Shown: positions 27,430 through 36,646, counted from the first letter of the stretch. The stretch is 64,000 nucleotides of DNA from Georgfuchsia toluolica (GCF_907163265.1 NZ_CAJQUM010000001.1:3038001-3102000), one strand, 5' to 3'. Notes: generated from the letters alone by a model not told the origin. Numbers and translations are program-made.

Positions 27430-28584
27430 TTAGACAATTATTCCGCCGCCGAGGCAAACCTTCGATTCGTAGATCACGACCGATTGCCCGGGCGTGATCG
27501 CCCATTGCGGCGCGGCGAAGCGCACTTCGCAACTTTTCGCATCGACTGCTTCCACTTCGCAGGGGGCATCGGGCTGGCGATAGCGCGTTTTTGCGGTATA
27601 GACCCAGTGCGTGTGCGGCGGCCGCCCCGATATCCAGGTCAGGTCTGCGGCTTGCAGCTTGTCGCGGAGCAAGGTCGGGTGTTCATGGCCCTGTACGACG
27701 TAGAGAATGTTTTTTTCCATGTCCTTGTCTGTCACATACCAGGGCAGTTCGGGCTCGCCGCACACGCCGCCGATGTTCAAGCCCTCGCGCTGGCCCAGGG
27801 TGTAGTACATCAGGCCCAGATGTTTGCCCAGCACGCGGCCAGAGTCGAGCGCGCGAATTTCGCCGTGACTTACCGGCAGGTAGCGTTGCAGGAATTCTCG
27901 GAACGGCCGTTCGCCGATGAAGCAGATGCCGGTCGAATCCTTCTTGTCGTGATTGGCCAGCCCCGCAGCCCGAGCGATGCGGCGCACTTCGCGCTTGTAG
28001 AGTCGGCCGAGCGGAAACAACGTCTTCGCCAGCGGCGCCTGGGAGAGGCGATAGAGGAAATAACTCTGGTCCTTGCCGCCGTCCTCGGCCTTCAGCAACT
28101 GGAACTCGCCGGGTTTTCCATTGGCTTCACACACTTGCGCATAATGGCCGGTGGCGATGCGATCGGCGCCGAGTTGCAGCGCGTGATCGAGAAAGGCCTT
28201 AAACTTGATCTCGGAGTTGCACAGCACATCCGGGTTCGGGGTGCGTCCGGCCTGATATTCGCGCAGGAAATCGGCGAACACGCGTTCCTTGTATTCGGCC
28301 GAGAAATTCACCACTTCCATGTCGATGCCGATGATGTCGGCGGCGGCCATCGCATCGATGAGATCCTGGCGCGATGAGCAGTATTCGTCGTCGTCATCGT
28401 CCTCCCAGTTCTTCATGAACAGGCCGATGACCTTCCACCCGGCGCGTTTCAGCAACAGCGCCGCGACGGACGAATCGACGCCGCCGGACATGCCGACGAT
28501 CACGGTATTGCGCCCGGCTTCCGGCTGCAGAAGCAGTTCTGCCTCGGTGTCGAGAAGTATGGATGGGGCGGGGCTGCGATCCAT
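27430..28584 (-). CDS. mnmA: tRNA-specific 2-thiouridylase MnmA
   Basis: Uses ATP and persulfide relayed by TusE to thiolate U34 of tRNA-Lys, -Glu and -Gln. PP-loop [15 protein letters not shown]; catalytic cysteines in [12 protein letters not shown] and [19 protein letters not shown] and [10 protein letters not shown] also fit. 384 aa: about 25 residues before the PP-loop strand are extra, so an in-frame GTG at codon 28 could be the real start. The ATG at 28584 is 1 nt past the nudJ stop, which favours coupling. Confidence 0.95.
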   Translation of the reverse strand: MDRSPAPSILLDTEAELLLQPEAGRNTVIVGMSGGVDSSVAALLLKRAGWKVIGLFMKNWEDDDDDEYCSSRQDLIDAMAAADIIGIDMEVVNFSAEYKERVFADFLREYQAGRTPNPDVLCNSEIKFKAFLDHALQLGADRIATGHYAQVCEANGKPGEFQLLKAEDGGKDQSYFLYRLSQAPLAKTLFPLGRLYKREVRRIARAAGLANHDKKDSTGICFIGERPFREFLQRYLPVSHGEIRALDSGRVLGKHLGLMYYTLGQREGLNIGGVCGEPELPWYVTDKDMEKNILYVVQGHEHPTLLRDKLQAADLTWISGRPPHTHWVYTAKTRYRQPDAPCEVEAVDAKSCEVRFAAPQWAITPGQSVVIYESKVCLGGGIIV

Positions 28585-28585
28585 A

Positions 28586-29044
28586 TCAGTTGTCGTAATG
28601 TCGAACCAGATCGAGCGGAAAGCGCCGCCCGCGCATGTGATCCTCTACGCACTGCCAGATCAGCGGGCTGCGATGCCTATCCTGCGTGGCGCGAATTTCC
28701 TCCGGCGTCATCCAGACGGTGCGCAGGATGCCACTATCGAGCTTGCGTTGTGCATCAAACATGCCCAGCGTCCCGGCAAAGGCGAAGCGAAGGTAGGTGA
28801 CGTCGCCTTGGGGACGCCTCCATTGATATACCCCCACAAGGGCGGTCGGCACGAATTGCCAGGCCGATTCTTCCAGCGTTTCGCGCGCGCAGGCGGCGAC
28901 CAGGGATTCGTTTTCATCGAGATGGCCGGCCGGTTGGTTGAGACGGATGCCGTCATTCGTTTCCTCTTCCACCAGCAGGTAGCGGCCGCCGCGTTCGACC
29001 AGCGCGGCGACAGTCACATTGGGTTTCCAGATATTGTCATTCAT
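28586..29044 (-). CDS. nudJ: Nudix phosphatase NudJ
   Basis: 152-aa Nudix hydrolase. The box G-x5-E-x7-RETLEES begins at GHLDENE and keeps the catalytic Glu residues. E. coli NudJ dephosphorylates nucleoside tri/diphosphates and HMP-PP, and nudJ-mnmA adjacency is conserved in gammaproteobacteria; the same order here supports the name. Divergent from ilvE by 86 bp. Confidence 0.85.
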   Translation of the reverse strand: MNDNIWKPNVTVAALVERGGRYLLVEEETNDGIRLNQPAGHLDENESLVAACARETLEESAWQFVPTALVGVYQWRRPQGDVTYLRFAFAGTLGMFDAQRKLDSGILRTVWMTPEEIRATQDRHRSPLIWQCVEDHMRGRRFPLDLVRHYDN

Positions 29045-29130
29045 GGTGGGGTGATTTTAACTTGCCGCTTCGGTGCAATAGGCAATTCCGCTAAAATAGC
29101 GAATTCCCTGAATTTACGCTGGAGAACAAC

Positions 29131-30051
29131 ATGTCCATGGCCGATCGCGACGGCTTGATCTGGTACGACGGCAAGCTGGTGTCTTGGCGCGAAGCCAATA
29201 TCCATGTGTTGACGCACTCGCTGCATTACGGGCTGTCGATTTTTGAAGGTGTGCGTGCCTACAAAACGATTTTCGGTACCGCGATCTTTCGCCTCAAGGA
29301 GCATACCGAGCGGTTTTTCAACTCCGCTCACATCTACATGATGAAGCTGCCCTACAGCAAGGAACAGCTCATGGAGGCGCAAAAGGAGGTGGTGCGCGCC
29401 AACAAGCTCGAATCCTGCTATATCCGTCCGGTCGCCTTCTACGGTTCGGGAAAAATGGGCATCAACCCCTTTGGCGCCGGTGTGCATGTCGCCATCGCCG
29501 CCTGGGAATGGGGTTCCTATCTGGGACAGGAGGGCATGGAGAAGGGCATCCGCGTCAAGACTTCGTCCTACGCCCGCCATCACGTCAATGTCACCATGGC
29601 GCGCGCCAAGTTCGCTGCGACCTATGCCAACTCGATCCTCGCCAACATGGAAGCAACGCAGGATGGCTATGACGAGGCACTGCTGCTCGACGTCGATGGC
29701 TTCGTCGCCGAGGGCGCGGGCGAGAATGTGTTCATCGTCAAGAACGGTGTGATCTATGAGCCGGAAATCGCCTCGGCGCTGTCGGGCATCACGCGTGCCT
29801 CGATCCTCGCATTGGCCAGCGAACTCGGTTATGAAGTGCGCAGCCAGCGCCTGACGCGCGACGATATCTACATTGCCGACGAAGCCTTCTTTACCGGCAC
29901 CGCCGCCGAAGTGACGCCGATTCGCGAACTCGATAACCGTGTCATCGGCAGCGGCAGCCGCGGCCCGATGACGGCCAAACTGCAAAGTCTTTTCTTCGAT
30001 GTCGTCAATGGCAAGGTGCCGGCCCACGTCGACTGGCTGACGAAAGTCTAA
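29131..30051 (+). CDS. ilvE: Branched-chain amino acid aminotransferase
   Basis: Class-IV PLP aminotransferase, last step of Ile/Leu/Val synthesis. 306 aa. THSLHYGLSIFEGVRAY, the PLP lysine in MARAKFAATYANSILA, and DVDGFVAEGAGENVFIVKNG (cofactor Glu) are family blocks, and FFTGTAAEVTPIREL is the C-terminal one. AGGAGA... precedes the ATG at 29131; a second ATG two codons later is possible. Followed by an inverted repeat and a small zinc-finger gene. Confidence 0.95.
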   Translation: MSMADRDGLIWYDGKLVSWREANIHVLTHSLHYGLSIFEGVRAYKTIFGTAIFRLKEHTERFFNSAHIYMMKLPYSKEQLMEAQKEVVRANKLESCYIRPVAFYGSGKMGINPFGAGVHVAIAAWEWGSYLGQEGMEKGIRVKTSSYARHHVNVTMARAKFAATYANSILANMEATQDGYDEALLLDVDGFVAEGAGENVFIVKNGVIYEPEIASALSGITRASILALASELGYEVRSQRLTRDDIYIADEAFFTGTAAEVTPIRELDNRVIGSGSRGPMTAKLQSLFFDVVNGKVPAHVDWLTKV

Positions 30052-30061
30052 GGTGGGTTCA

Positions 30062-30127
30062 AGTTGCAAGGTTCAAGTCTCAAGGCCAATGTTTTTTCTT
30101 GTACCTTGCCCCTTGAACCTTGTAACT
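30062..30127. repeat. Inverted array of CAAG heptads after ilvE
   Basis: Left arm 30062-30085 and right arm 30104-30127 are 24 nt each and complementary at 20 of 24 positions, around an 18-nt loop. Each arm is itself four 7-nt units with CAAG in the same phase: TCAAGTT, GCAAGGT, TCAAGTC, TCAAGGC on the left, and ACAAGGT, TCAAGGG, GCAAGGT, ACAAGAA on the complement of the right. It fills most of the 96-bp gap before the next gene and may also end the ilvE transcript. Confidence 0.75.
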
Positions 30128-30147
30128 ATTTTCAAAAAGGAGCACAC

Positions 30148-30357
30148 ATGACCCAAACGAATCAAGCTTCTGATACCTCCCGCGCAGTCGATGTGACTGC
30201 ACATGATTTGCCGCTGCATTGCCCGTTGCCCGGCGCACCGCTCTGGGCGCGGCACCCACGTGTCTTCCTCGATGTGCTGAAGAGCGGTAGCGCGGCCTGC
30301 CCTTACTGCGGCACGCGCTATACCTTCACCGGCGAACGTCCTCACGGCCATCATTGA
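30148..30357 (+). CDS. Small zinc-finger (zf-CHCC) protein
   Basis: 69-aa protein with a C-terminal CHCC zinc finger: HCPLPG...RHPRVFLD...AACPYCGTRYTF. The domain is shared with the NDUFS6-type subunit of complex I, and small stand-alone versions are common next to ilvE/waaF in betaproteobacteria. Start at ATG 30148 with AAAAAGGAG upstream; a longer frame would run through the repeat before it. Function unknown. Confidence 0.8.
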   Translation: MTQTNQASDTSRAVDVTAHDLPLHCPLPGAPLWARHPRVFLDVLKSGSAACPYCGTRYTFTGERPHGHH

Positions 30358-30364
30358 AGAAGCA

Positions 30365-30513
30365 GTGAGGAGTTAGGAGGGAGGAGTGAGGAGCTAATGC
30401 AGCTCCTTCAACCTTTTGACACCAACTCGCCATTCGCGCTACGCAAATCGTTTCGGAGCGCACGCCTAAAACCATGACGGTTCACTCCTCACTTCCCACT
30501 CCTCACTCCTCAC
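30365..30513. repeat. Inverted array of GTGAGGA heptads, right arm inside waaF
   Basis: Left arm 30365-30393 is four heptads (GTGAGGA, GTTAGGA, GGGAGGA, GTGAGGA). The right arm 30483-30513 on the minus strand reads GTGAGGA, GTGAGGA, GTGGGAA, GTGAGGA. The loop is about 89 nt. The right arm lies inside the first 14 codons of waaF, so the element supplies the start codon region and N-terminal tail of that protein. Confidence 0.75.
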
Positions 30514-31505
30514 GCATCCTGGTCGTCGCCCCTTCCTGGATCGGCGACACGATACTGGCGCAACCGCTATTCGTCAGACTGCACGAGCGCGGGGCCATGA
30601 TCGATGTGCTTGCCCCGGCATGGAGTGCGCCGCTGTTACAGCGCATGCCGCAAATCCGGCGCGTCATCGAGAGTCCGTTCCGGCATGGCGACTTTGCTTT
30701 TTTCGCGCGCCGCGCGCTGGGTCGGCAGCTTGCCGCCGCGCATTACGCCGCCGCCTATGTGCTGCCGAATTCGTGGAAGTCGGCGCTGGTGCCCTTCTTT
30801 GCCGGCATCCCCGAACGCATTGGGTATCAGGGCGAAGCCCGTTTCGGTTTGCTCAACCGTCGCCACAAACTCGATGAGGCGGAATTGCCCCAGCTTGCGC
30901 AACGCTATGCACGACTCGCCGATCCGGCCGGCTCCACCAGAGTGCCGCCGCTGCCAGCGCCGCATCTCGCATCGAGCAGGGAACAGCAGCAAGCGGCGCG
31001 CCATGCACTTGGTCTGCCGCTGGATGCCTCTCCGGTTATCTTCTGTCCCGGCGCCGAATACGGCCCGGCCAAGCGCTGGCCGGCGCCGCATTTCGCTGCA
31101 TTGGCGCAACGGCTGGGCAGCCAGGCCGATCCGGTATGGATCCTCGGCTCGGCCGCTGACCAAGTCATTGGCGACAGCATCGTCGAACGTGCGGGCGCCT
31201 GTGCTGTCAACCTGTGCGGACGCACCTCGCTCGAACAGGCCATCGACCTGATTGCCGCCGCGCGGCTGGTCGTCAGCAACGACTCGGGGCTGATGCATGT
31301 CGCCGCTGCTCTGGAGCGGCCGCTGCTGGCGCTGTATGGCTCTTCCAGCCCGGTCTATACGCCGCCGCTGTCGACTCGTGCGAAGATAGTGACGCTGAAT
31401 GTCGAATGCAGCCCCTGTTTCCAGCGCCAATGCCCGCTTGGACATTTCAAGTGCATGGAAGGCATGGCACCCGATTATGTTTTGAGTCAGTCGAGGACAC
31501 TTTGA
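30474..31505 (+). CDS. waaF: ADP-heptose:LPS heptosyltransferase II
   Basis: Adds the second heptose to the LPS inner core at the cytoplasmic face. GT9 fold, 343 aa. ILVVAPSWIGDTILAQPLF is the usual N-terminus; FCPGAEYGPAKRWPAPHFAAL and VSNDSGLMHVAAALERPLLALYGSSSP are the sugar-nucleotide block. The 14 residues before it (MTVHSSLPTPHSSR) are not part of the family and are encoded by a heptad repeat arm; no other in-frame start is close, so they are probably translated. The stop overlaps the next gene's TTG start. Confidence 0.9.
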   Translation: MTVHSSLPTPHSSRILVVAPSWIGDTILAQPLFVRLHERGAMIDVLAPAWSAPLLQRMPQIRRVIESPFRHGDFAFFARRALGRQLAAAHYAAAYVLPNSWKSALVPFFAGIPERIGYQGEARFGLLNRRHKLDEAELPQLAQRYARLADPAGSTRVPPLPAPHLASSREQQQAARHALGLPLDASPVIFCPGAEYGPAKRWPAPHFAALAQRLGSQADPVWILGSAADQVIGDSIVERAGACAVNLCGRTSLEQAIDLIAAARLVVSNDSGLMHVAAALERPLLALYGSSSPVYTPPLSTRAKIVTLNVECSPCFQRQCPLGHFKCMEGMAPDYVLSQSRTL

Positions 31506-31924
31506 GCAAGGCATTTTTCGCTACACCGCAGGATGTCGAAGCCGCCTTCTACGAGGCCATCGAACGCGCCGACCTGGATGCGCTGATGCAGGTCTGGTCC
31601 GAGGACGAGGAAATCGTCTGCATCCTTCCCGGCGGCCCGCGCCTTGCCGGTTACGCCATGGTGCGCGAAGCCTGGCGGCGCGTGTTTGGCGGCGGCACGC
31701 GTCTGCGCGTGCAGGTGACGCCGCTCAGTTTCGTCGTCAGTCCCTTCACCGCCATTCACAGCCTGGTCCAATATGTCAACGTCAATGACGATCCGGCGCA
31801 GCAGACGCCCGTCGTTGCCACCAATGTCTATGCGCGCGGCCCGACCGGCTGGCGACTGGTTGTGCATCACGCCTCGCCCGCGCCGCCCGACTCGTTCAGT
31901 GAAGCGCCGAAAACACTACATTAA
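31502..31924 (+). CDS. SnoaL-like / nuclear transport factor 2-fold protein, TTG start
   Basis: 140-aa protein: ATPQDVEAAFYEAIERADLDALMQVWSEDEEIVCILPGGPRLAGYAMVREAWRRVF fits the small NTF2/SnoaL cone fold (DUF4440 type). Start TTG at 31502 overlaps the waaF stop as TTGA, with GAGG at 31493-31496 five nt before it; no ATG is near. Probably co-translated with waaF. Function unknown. Confidence 0.75.
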   Translation: MSKAFFATPQDVEAAFYEAIERADLDALMQVWSEDEEIVCILPGGPRLAGYAMVREAWRRVFGGGTRLRVQVTPLSFVVSPFTAIHSLVQYVNVNDDPAQQTPVVATNVYARGPTGWRLVVHHASPAPPDSFSEAPKTLH

Positions 31925-31941
31925 TCTTGGGAAAAGCAGTT

Positions 31942-32070
31942 CACCACGGCGGACACGGCGACACGACGAAAACACAAGGCATGACGGACACGCTGCGCCT
32001 CACCCACCGGGTGAAACGAAGTCCATTGGCAAGCTTTTGCTTTTCCGTTGTGCCCGCCGTGTCGCCGTGA
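31942..32070. repeat. Inverted CACGGCG array before algC
   Basis: Left arm CACCACGGCG-GACACGGCGA-CACGACG (31942-31970) and right arm 32032-32070. The minus strand of the right arm reads CACGGCGA, CACGGCGG, GCACAACGG, so both are 8-9-nt units around CACGGCG. Outer arms align at about 28 of 36 positions over a loop of about 50-60 nt. It occupies the 193-bp gap between the SnoaL-like gene and algC. Confidence 0.7.
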
Positions 32071-32117
32071 TTCAAATGAGGTTTTTAGGTTAATACCGAA
32101 TTCAACAAGGAGTTGCG

Positions 32118-33494
32118 ATGAAAGCCCCACCCCGGGAAATCTTTAAGGCCTATGACATTCGTGGTATTGTCAACGAAACGCTGACCGCCGACGGCGTGAG
32201 GCGGATTGGTCAGGCGCTCGGCAGCGATGCGCGGGCGCGCGGACTCGCTGTGATCGTGATCGGCCGCGACGGGCGCCTCTCCGGGCCGGAACTCGCCGCT
32301 GCGCTCGCCACCGGCATCACCAGCGCCGGAATCGATGTCATCGACATCGGCCGCGTACCGACGCCGGTCACTTATTTCGCCGCCGAACATCTCGGTGTCG
32401 GCAGTTGCGTTTCGGTTACCGGCAGCCACAACCCGCCCAACTACAACGGCCTCAAGATGGTGCTCGGTGGGCAGACGCTGTATGGCGATCTGATCAGCGG
32501 GCTGCGGCGGCGCATCGAAAACGATGAACTCGATACGGGCAAGGGTCAGCGCAGCACTGCCAAGGTCGAGGCCGATTATTTGAATCGCATCGTCGGTGAC
32601 GTAAAACTGTCGCGGCCGATGAAAATCGTCGTCGATTGCGGCAACGGCGTTGCCGGCGAACTCGCGCCCGAATTGTTCCGCCGCCTGGGCTGCGAGGTCA
32701 TTGAATTGTTCTGCAAGATCGATGGCACTTTTCCCAACCATCATCCCGATCCCTCCAAGCCGGAAAACCTGTGCGATGTGCAGCAGGCTCTGCGCGACAC
32801 CGATGCCGAGCTGGGACTCGCCTTCGATGGCGACGGCGACCGCCTCGGCGTCGTCACCAGGGATGGCGAGATCATCTTCCCCGATCGCCAGTTGATGTTG
32901 TTCGCCGCCGACGTGCTGGCGCGCAATCCCGGCGCGCAGATTATTTACGACGTGAAGTGCTCGCGCTGGGTTGCGCAATCGGTGCGGCATCAGGGCGGCC
33001 GGCCACTGATGTGGAATACCGGCCATGCATTGATCAAGACCAAGCTCAAGGAAACCGGCGCGCTGTTGGCCGGCGAGATGAGCGGACATATTTTCTTCAA
33101 GGAACGCTGGTATGGCTTCGACGATGCGCTCTATACCGGCGCCCGGCTGCTGGAAATCATCTCGCGCTGGCCGGATGCCAACTGGCCGCTGCAGCACCTG
33201 CCCAACGCCATCTCGACGCCCGAACTGAACATCAAGATGAAGGAAGGCGAGCCGCATGCGCTGATTGAAAAACTCCAGCGCGAAGGCAGGTTCCCCAACG
33301 CGCGCGAACTCATCACCATCGACGGCGTGCGCGCCGAATATGCCGATGGCTTCGGCTTGGCACGCGCCTCCAATACCACGCCGGTCGTCGTGATGCGCTT
33401 CGAAGGCGACAGTCAGGAAGCGCTGGCACGCATTCAGGCCGAATTCAAGACGGCTTTACAAGTCGCGTGGCCGGGGTTGCAAACAGGTTTTTGA
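32118..33494 (+). CDS. algC: Phosphomannomutase / phosphoglucomutase (AlgC type)
   Basis: Alpha-D-phosphohexomutase that converts Man-6-P/Man-1-P and Glc-6-P/Glc-1-P for LPS and exopolysaccharide precursors. 458 aa, four domains: IFKAYDIRGIV; the active-site serine in TGSHNPPNYNGLKMV; metal loop FDGDGDRLGVV; sugar-binding GEMSGHIFFKERWYGFDDA; phosphate loop near RASNTTPVVVMRFEG. AAGGAG precedes the ATG. The name follows the Pseudomonas enzyme; substrate preference is inferred. Confidence 0.9.
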   Translation: MKAPPREIFKAYDIRGIVNETLTADGVRRIGQALGSDARARGLAVIVIGRDGRLSGPELAAALATGITSAGIDVIDIGRVPTPVTYFAAEHLGVGSCVSVTGSHNPPNYNGLKMVLGGQTLYGDLISGLRRRIENDELDTGKGQRSTAKVEADYLNRIVGDVKLSRPMKIVVDCGNGVAGELAPELFRRLGCEVIELFCKIDGTFPNHHPDPSKPENLCDVQQALRDTDAELGLAFDGDGDRLGVVTRDGEIIFPDRQLMLFAADVLARNPGAQIIYDVKCSRWVAQSVRHQGGRPLMWNTGHALIKTKLKETGALLAGEMSGHIFFKERWYGFDDALYTGARLLEIISRWPDANWPLQHLPNAISTPELNIKMKEGEPHALIEKLQREGRFPNARELITIDGVRAEYADGFGLARASNTTPVVVMRFEGDSQEALARIQAEFKTALQVAWPGLQTGF

Positions 33495-33498
33495 AGAT

Positions 33499-33574
33499 AC
33501 AAGGTTCAAGATTCAAGGGACAAGGGAAAAACATCACACTTGCAACTTGAATCTTGCAACTTGTCCCTTGTCCC
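33499..33574. repeat. Inverted CAAG-heptad array between algC and pilU
   Basis: Left arm 33499-33526 (ACAAGGT, TCAAGAT, TCAAGGG, ACAAGGG) and right arm 33537-33574, whose complement reads ACAAGGG, ACAAGTT, GCAAGAT, TCAAGTT, GCAAGTG. Strict 7-nt period in both; the best alignment gives 22 of 28 complementary positions. Same family as the element after ilvE. It fills the 84-bp gap between converging genes and could end both transcripts. Confidence 0.75.
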
Positions 33575-33578
33575 TGCC

Positions 33579-34715
33579 TCAAACAATGTCGAGATGCTGG
33601 ATGCCGGCGTTGACGTCCCTATCCTTCGATTCCTTGCCCTGCAGCTTGATCGTCAACCGCACTTCATTCATTGAATCGGCAAAGCGCAGGGCGTCCTCAT
33701 AGCTGATCCTGCCGGCTTCGTAGAGGTCGAACAAGGCCTGATCGAAGGTTTGCATGCCCAGTTCGCGCGACTTCTTCATGACTTCCTTGATTTCGTGTAC
33801 CTCGCCCTTGAAGATCAGGTCGGCGATCAGCGGCGAGTTGAGCATGATTTCAATCGCCGCCGCGCGGCCCTTGGCGTCCTTCAACGGAATCAGGCGCTGC
33901 GACACTATCGCCTTGAGATTGAGCGAGAGGTCCATCAGCAGTTGCGGGCGACGCTCTTCGGGGAAGAAATTGATGATGCGGTCAAGTGCCTGGTTCGAGT
34001 TGTTGGCGTGCAACGTGCCCATGCAGAGGTGGCCGGTCTCGGCGAAGGCGATGGCATGCTCCATGACACCCCGGTCGCGGATCTCGCCGATCAGGATCAC
34101 GTCCGGCGCCTGGCGCAGCGTATTTTTCAGCGCGACTTCCCACGAATCGGTATCGACACCGACTTCGCGTTGCGTGACGATGCAGTTGCGGTGCTCATGC
34201 ACGTATTCAACCGGATCTTCGATGGTGATGATGTGGCCGTAGCTGTTCTGGTTGCGGTGGCCGATCATCGCCGCCAGCGAGGTCGACTTGCCTGACCCGG
34301 TGCCGCCGACAAAGAGGACCAGGCCGCGTTTGGTCATTGCCACATCCTTGAGCACCTCGGGCAGGTGGAGGTCGTCGAAATTCGGGATCTGGACATTGAT
34401 GGTGCGCAATACCATGCCGATGCGGCCCTGCTGTACGAAGGCATTGACGCGGAAGCGGCCGATGCCGGCCGGCGAAATGGCGAAATTGCATTCCTTGCTT
34501 GCCTCGAACTCGGCAGCCTGCTTGTCGTTCATGATCGAACGCGCCAGTTCGAGCGTGTGCTGCGGCGTCAGCGTCTGCTGTGTGACCGGCATCATCTTGC
34601 CGTCGATCTTGATCGCGGGAGGGAAACCCGCAGTAATGAAAAGATCGGAACCCTTCTTCTGCACCATCATGGCCAGAAGCTGGTATATGAACTTTAATGC
34701 TTCGTCGCGTTCCAT
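33579..34715 (-). CDS. pilU: Type IV pilus retraction ATPase PilU
   Basis: 378-aa PilT-like ATPase that assists pilus retraction. Walker A GGTGSGKST, Asp box ITIEDPVEYVHEHRN, Walker B VILIGEIRD, His box TGHLCMGTLHANNS. The long C-terminus (RLTIKLQGKES...) and its place behind pilT identify PilU rather than PilT. Transcribed after pilT with a 127-bp gap holding an inverted repeat. Confidence 0.92.
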   Translation of the reverse strand: MERDEALKFIYQLLAMMVQKKGSDLFITAGFPPAIKIDGKMMPVTQQTLTPQHTLELARSIMNDKQAAEFEASKECNFAISPAGIGRFRVNAFVQQGRIGMVLRTINVQIPNFDDLHLPEVLKDVAMTKRGLVLFVGGTGSGKSTSLAAMIGHRNQNSYGHIITIEDPVEYVHEHRNCIVTQREVGVDTDSWEVALKNTLRQAPDVILIGEIRDRGVMEHAIAFAETGHLCMGTLHANNSNQALDRIINFFPEERRPQLLMDLSLNLKAIVSQRLIPLKDAKGRAAAIEIMLNSPLIADLIFKGEVHEIKEVMKKSRELGMQTFDQALFDLYEAGRISYEDALRFADSMNEVRLTIKLQGKESKDRDVNAGIQHLDIV

Positions 34716-34751
34716 TTGAACCCCCGTCGATCAATTCAAAAAGGCGTGTTT

Positions 34752-34835
34752 ACCACGGCGACACGGCGCACCCGGTGGAAAACGAAAGCCTTATCGCTTC
34801 TGAATTTCGCCATGCTCGCCGTATCGCTGTGGTTC
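34752..34835. repeat. Inverted CACGGCG array between pilT and pilU
   Basis: Left arm ACCACGGCGACACGGCG (34752-34768) is complementary at 15 of 17 positions to the right end (34818-34834). The middle holds AACGAAAG-like and GCTTCTGAATTTCGC segments that extend the pairing loosely. Same family as the element before algC. It sits in the pilT-pilU gap, where it may reduce pilU expression relative to pilT. Confidence 0.65.
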
Positions 34836-34842
34836 ATGTTTT

Positions 34843-35886
34843 TCAGCCTGCAAAATTATCCTTGTTCGCCGCCTTGGTTCTGGCTTCCGCCGAGGAAACG
34901 ACATTACGTTTTACCAGTTCCTGCAGGTTCTGGTCCAGCGTCTGCATACCGAATTGCTGGCCGGTCTGGATCGAGGAATACATCTGGGCGACCTTGTTCT
35001 CGCGGATCAGATTGCGAATGGCCGGCGTGCCAATCATGATCTCGTGCGCGGCGACGCGGCCCGAGCCGTCCTTGGTTTTCAACAGGGTCTGCGAAATGAC
35101 CGCGCGCAGGGATTCGGACAGCATGGAACGCACCATTTCCTTCTCCGCTGCCGGGAAGACGTCCACGACTCGGTCGATGGTCTTGGCCGCCGAGCTGGTG
35201 TGCAAGGTGCCAAAGACCAGATGGCCGGTCTCGGCGGCGGTCAGGGCGAGGCGGATAGTTTCCAGGTCGCGCATTTCGCCCACCAGGATCACGTCCGGGT
35301 CTTCGCGCAGCGCCGAGCGCAGGGCGTTGGCGAAGGACAAGGTGTGCGGGCCGACTTCGCGCTGGTTAATCAGACATTTCTTCGATTGGTGCACGAATTC
35401 GATCGGGTCCTCGACGGTCAGAATGTGGCCGAAGTCGTTCTCGTTGATGTCATCGACCATCGCCGCCAGCGTGGTGGACTTGCCAGAACCGGTCGGGCCG
35501 GTGACCAGCACGATGCCGCGCGGCGTGCGCGCGATCTCGCCGAAAATCTTCGGGCAGTTCAATTGCTCCAGCGTCAGCACCTTGTCCGGAATGGTACGAA
35601 ACACGGCGGCGGCGCCGCGATGCTGGACGAAGGCATTGACGCGGAAGCGCGCCAGATTGGGCACGGCGAAGGAGAAGTCGATTTCGAGGTTTTCCTCATA
35701 CACCTTGCGCTGGCCGTCGTTCATGATGTCGTACACCATGGCATGCACGTCCTTGTGTTCCAGCGGCGGCAGATTGATGCGGCGCACGTCGCCATGGACG
35801 CGGATCATCGGTGGCAGACCGGAAGACAAATGCAGGTCGGAGGCCTTGTTCTTGACGGAGAAGGCCAGCAGTTCGGTAATATCCAT
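34843..35886 (-). CDS. pilT: Type IV pilus retraction ATPase PilT
   Basis: 347-aa hexameric ATPase that depolymerises pilin for twitching and DNA uptake. MDITELLAFSVKNKASDLHLSSG start (ATG 35886); Walker A GPTGSGKST; Asp box LTVEDPIEFVHQSKK; Walker B VILVGEMRD; His box TGHLVFGTLHTSSA; C-terminal AIRNLIRENKVAQMYS (AIRNLIRE is diagnostic of PilT). Divergent from yggS by 65 bp, with a TATACT -10-like hexamer at 35932 for the other strand. Confidence 0.96.
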   Translation of the reverse strand: MDITELLAFSVKNKASDLHLSSGLPPMIRVHGDVRRINLPPLEHKDVHAMVYDIMNDGQRKVYEENLEIDFSFAVPNLARFRVNAFVQHRGAAAVFRTIPDKVLTLEQLNCPKIFGEIARTPRGIVLVTGPTGSGKSTTLAAMVDDINENDFGHILTVEDPIEFVHQSKKCLINQREVGPHTLSFANALRSALREDPDVILVGEMRDLETIRLALTAAETGHLVFGTLHTSSAAKTIDRVVDVFPAAEKEMVRSMLSESLRAVISQTLLKTKDGSGRVAAHEIMIGTPAIRNLIRENKVAQMYSSIQTGQQFGMQTLDQNLQELVKRNVVSSAEARTKAANKDNFAG

Positions 35887-35951
35887 GCCGAGATTTCCTT
35901 TGGGTTTGGTCGGGTGCGGAAAGGCGCAGTGTATACTCGCGACCCCGCTAT

Positions 35952-36644
35952 ATGACAACAATTGCCGCCAACTTGCAAGTCGTGAGACAGCGCATTGCTG
36001 CAGCCTGCGCGGCGGCAGGGCGTGCGCCGGCAAGCGTTACGCTGCTGGCGGTAAGCAAGACCTGGCCCGCCGTGCAAGTGCGCGCAGCGGTAGCCTGCGG
36101 GCAGCGCGCCTTTGGCGAGAGCTATGTGCAGGAAGCGACGGACAAGATCGCGCAACTGCGCGATCTTGTCGTCGAGCCGCGTCTCGAATGGCATTTCATC
36201 GGCCCCTTGCAAAGCAACAAGACGCGCACCGTGGCGGAACGATTCGACTGGCTGCATTCGCTCGATCGGGCAAAGCTGGCAGAGCGGCTGTCGGCGCAAC
36301 GGCCTGCCGCGCTGGCGCCATTACAGGTCTGCATCGAGGTCAATGTCAGCGGCGAAGCGAGCAAGAGCGGCTGTGCGCCGGAAGAGGCCGCAGCGCTGGC
36401 GCAGGCGGTGGCGCGCCTGCCGAATCTGACCTTGCGCGGCCTGATGGCCATTCCCGAACCGACCGAAGATATTGCGCTGTTGCGTTCGCGCTTTGCCTTG
36501 CTGCGACAATTGCAGGATCGGTTGAATGCGCAGGGCCTGGCGTTGGATACGCTGTCAATGGGCATGTCGCACGATCTTGAAGCGGCTATTCTTGAAGGTG
36601 CGACCATCGTGCGCGTTGGCACGGCGATATTTGGAGAAAGATAG
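35952..36644 (+). CDS. yggS: PLP homeostasis protein (YggS/PLPBP)
   Basis: PLP-binding alanine-racemase-fold protein without known catalysis; it keeps PLP and amino-acid pools balanced. 230 aa: LLAVSKTWPA (PLP lysine), FGESYVQEATDKI, EWHFIGPLQSNKTR, LRGLMAIPEP and SMGMSHDLEAAILEGATIVRVGTAIFG. Two bp before proC, the common yggS-proC-yggT order. Confidence 0.95.
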   Translation: MTTIAANLQVVRQRIAAACAAAGRAPASVTLLAVSKTWPAVQVRAAVACGQRAFGESYVQEATDKIAQLRDLVVEPRLEWHFIGPLQSNKTRTVAERFDWLHSLDRAKLAERLSAQRPAALAPLQVCIEVNVSGEASKSGCAPEEAAALAQAVARLPNLTLRGLMAIPEPTEDIALLRSRFALLRQLQDRLNAQGLALDTLSMGMSHDLEAAILEGATIVRVGTAIFGER

Positions 36645-36646
36645 AT

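Noticed and set aside
35905-35937. Full sigma-70 promoter for yggS
   Set aside because: TATACT at 35932 is a fair -10, but the best -35 candidate is 20 bp away, so only the -10 is mentioned.
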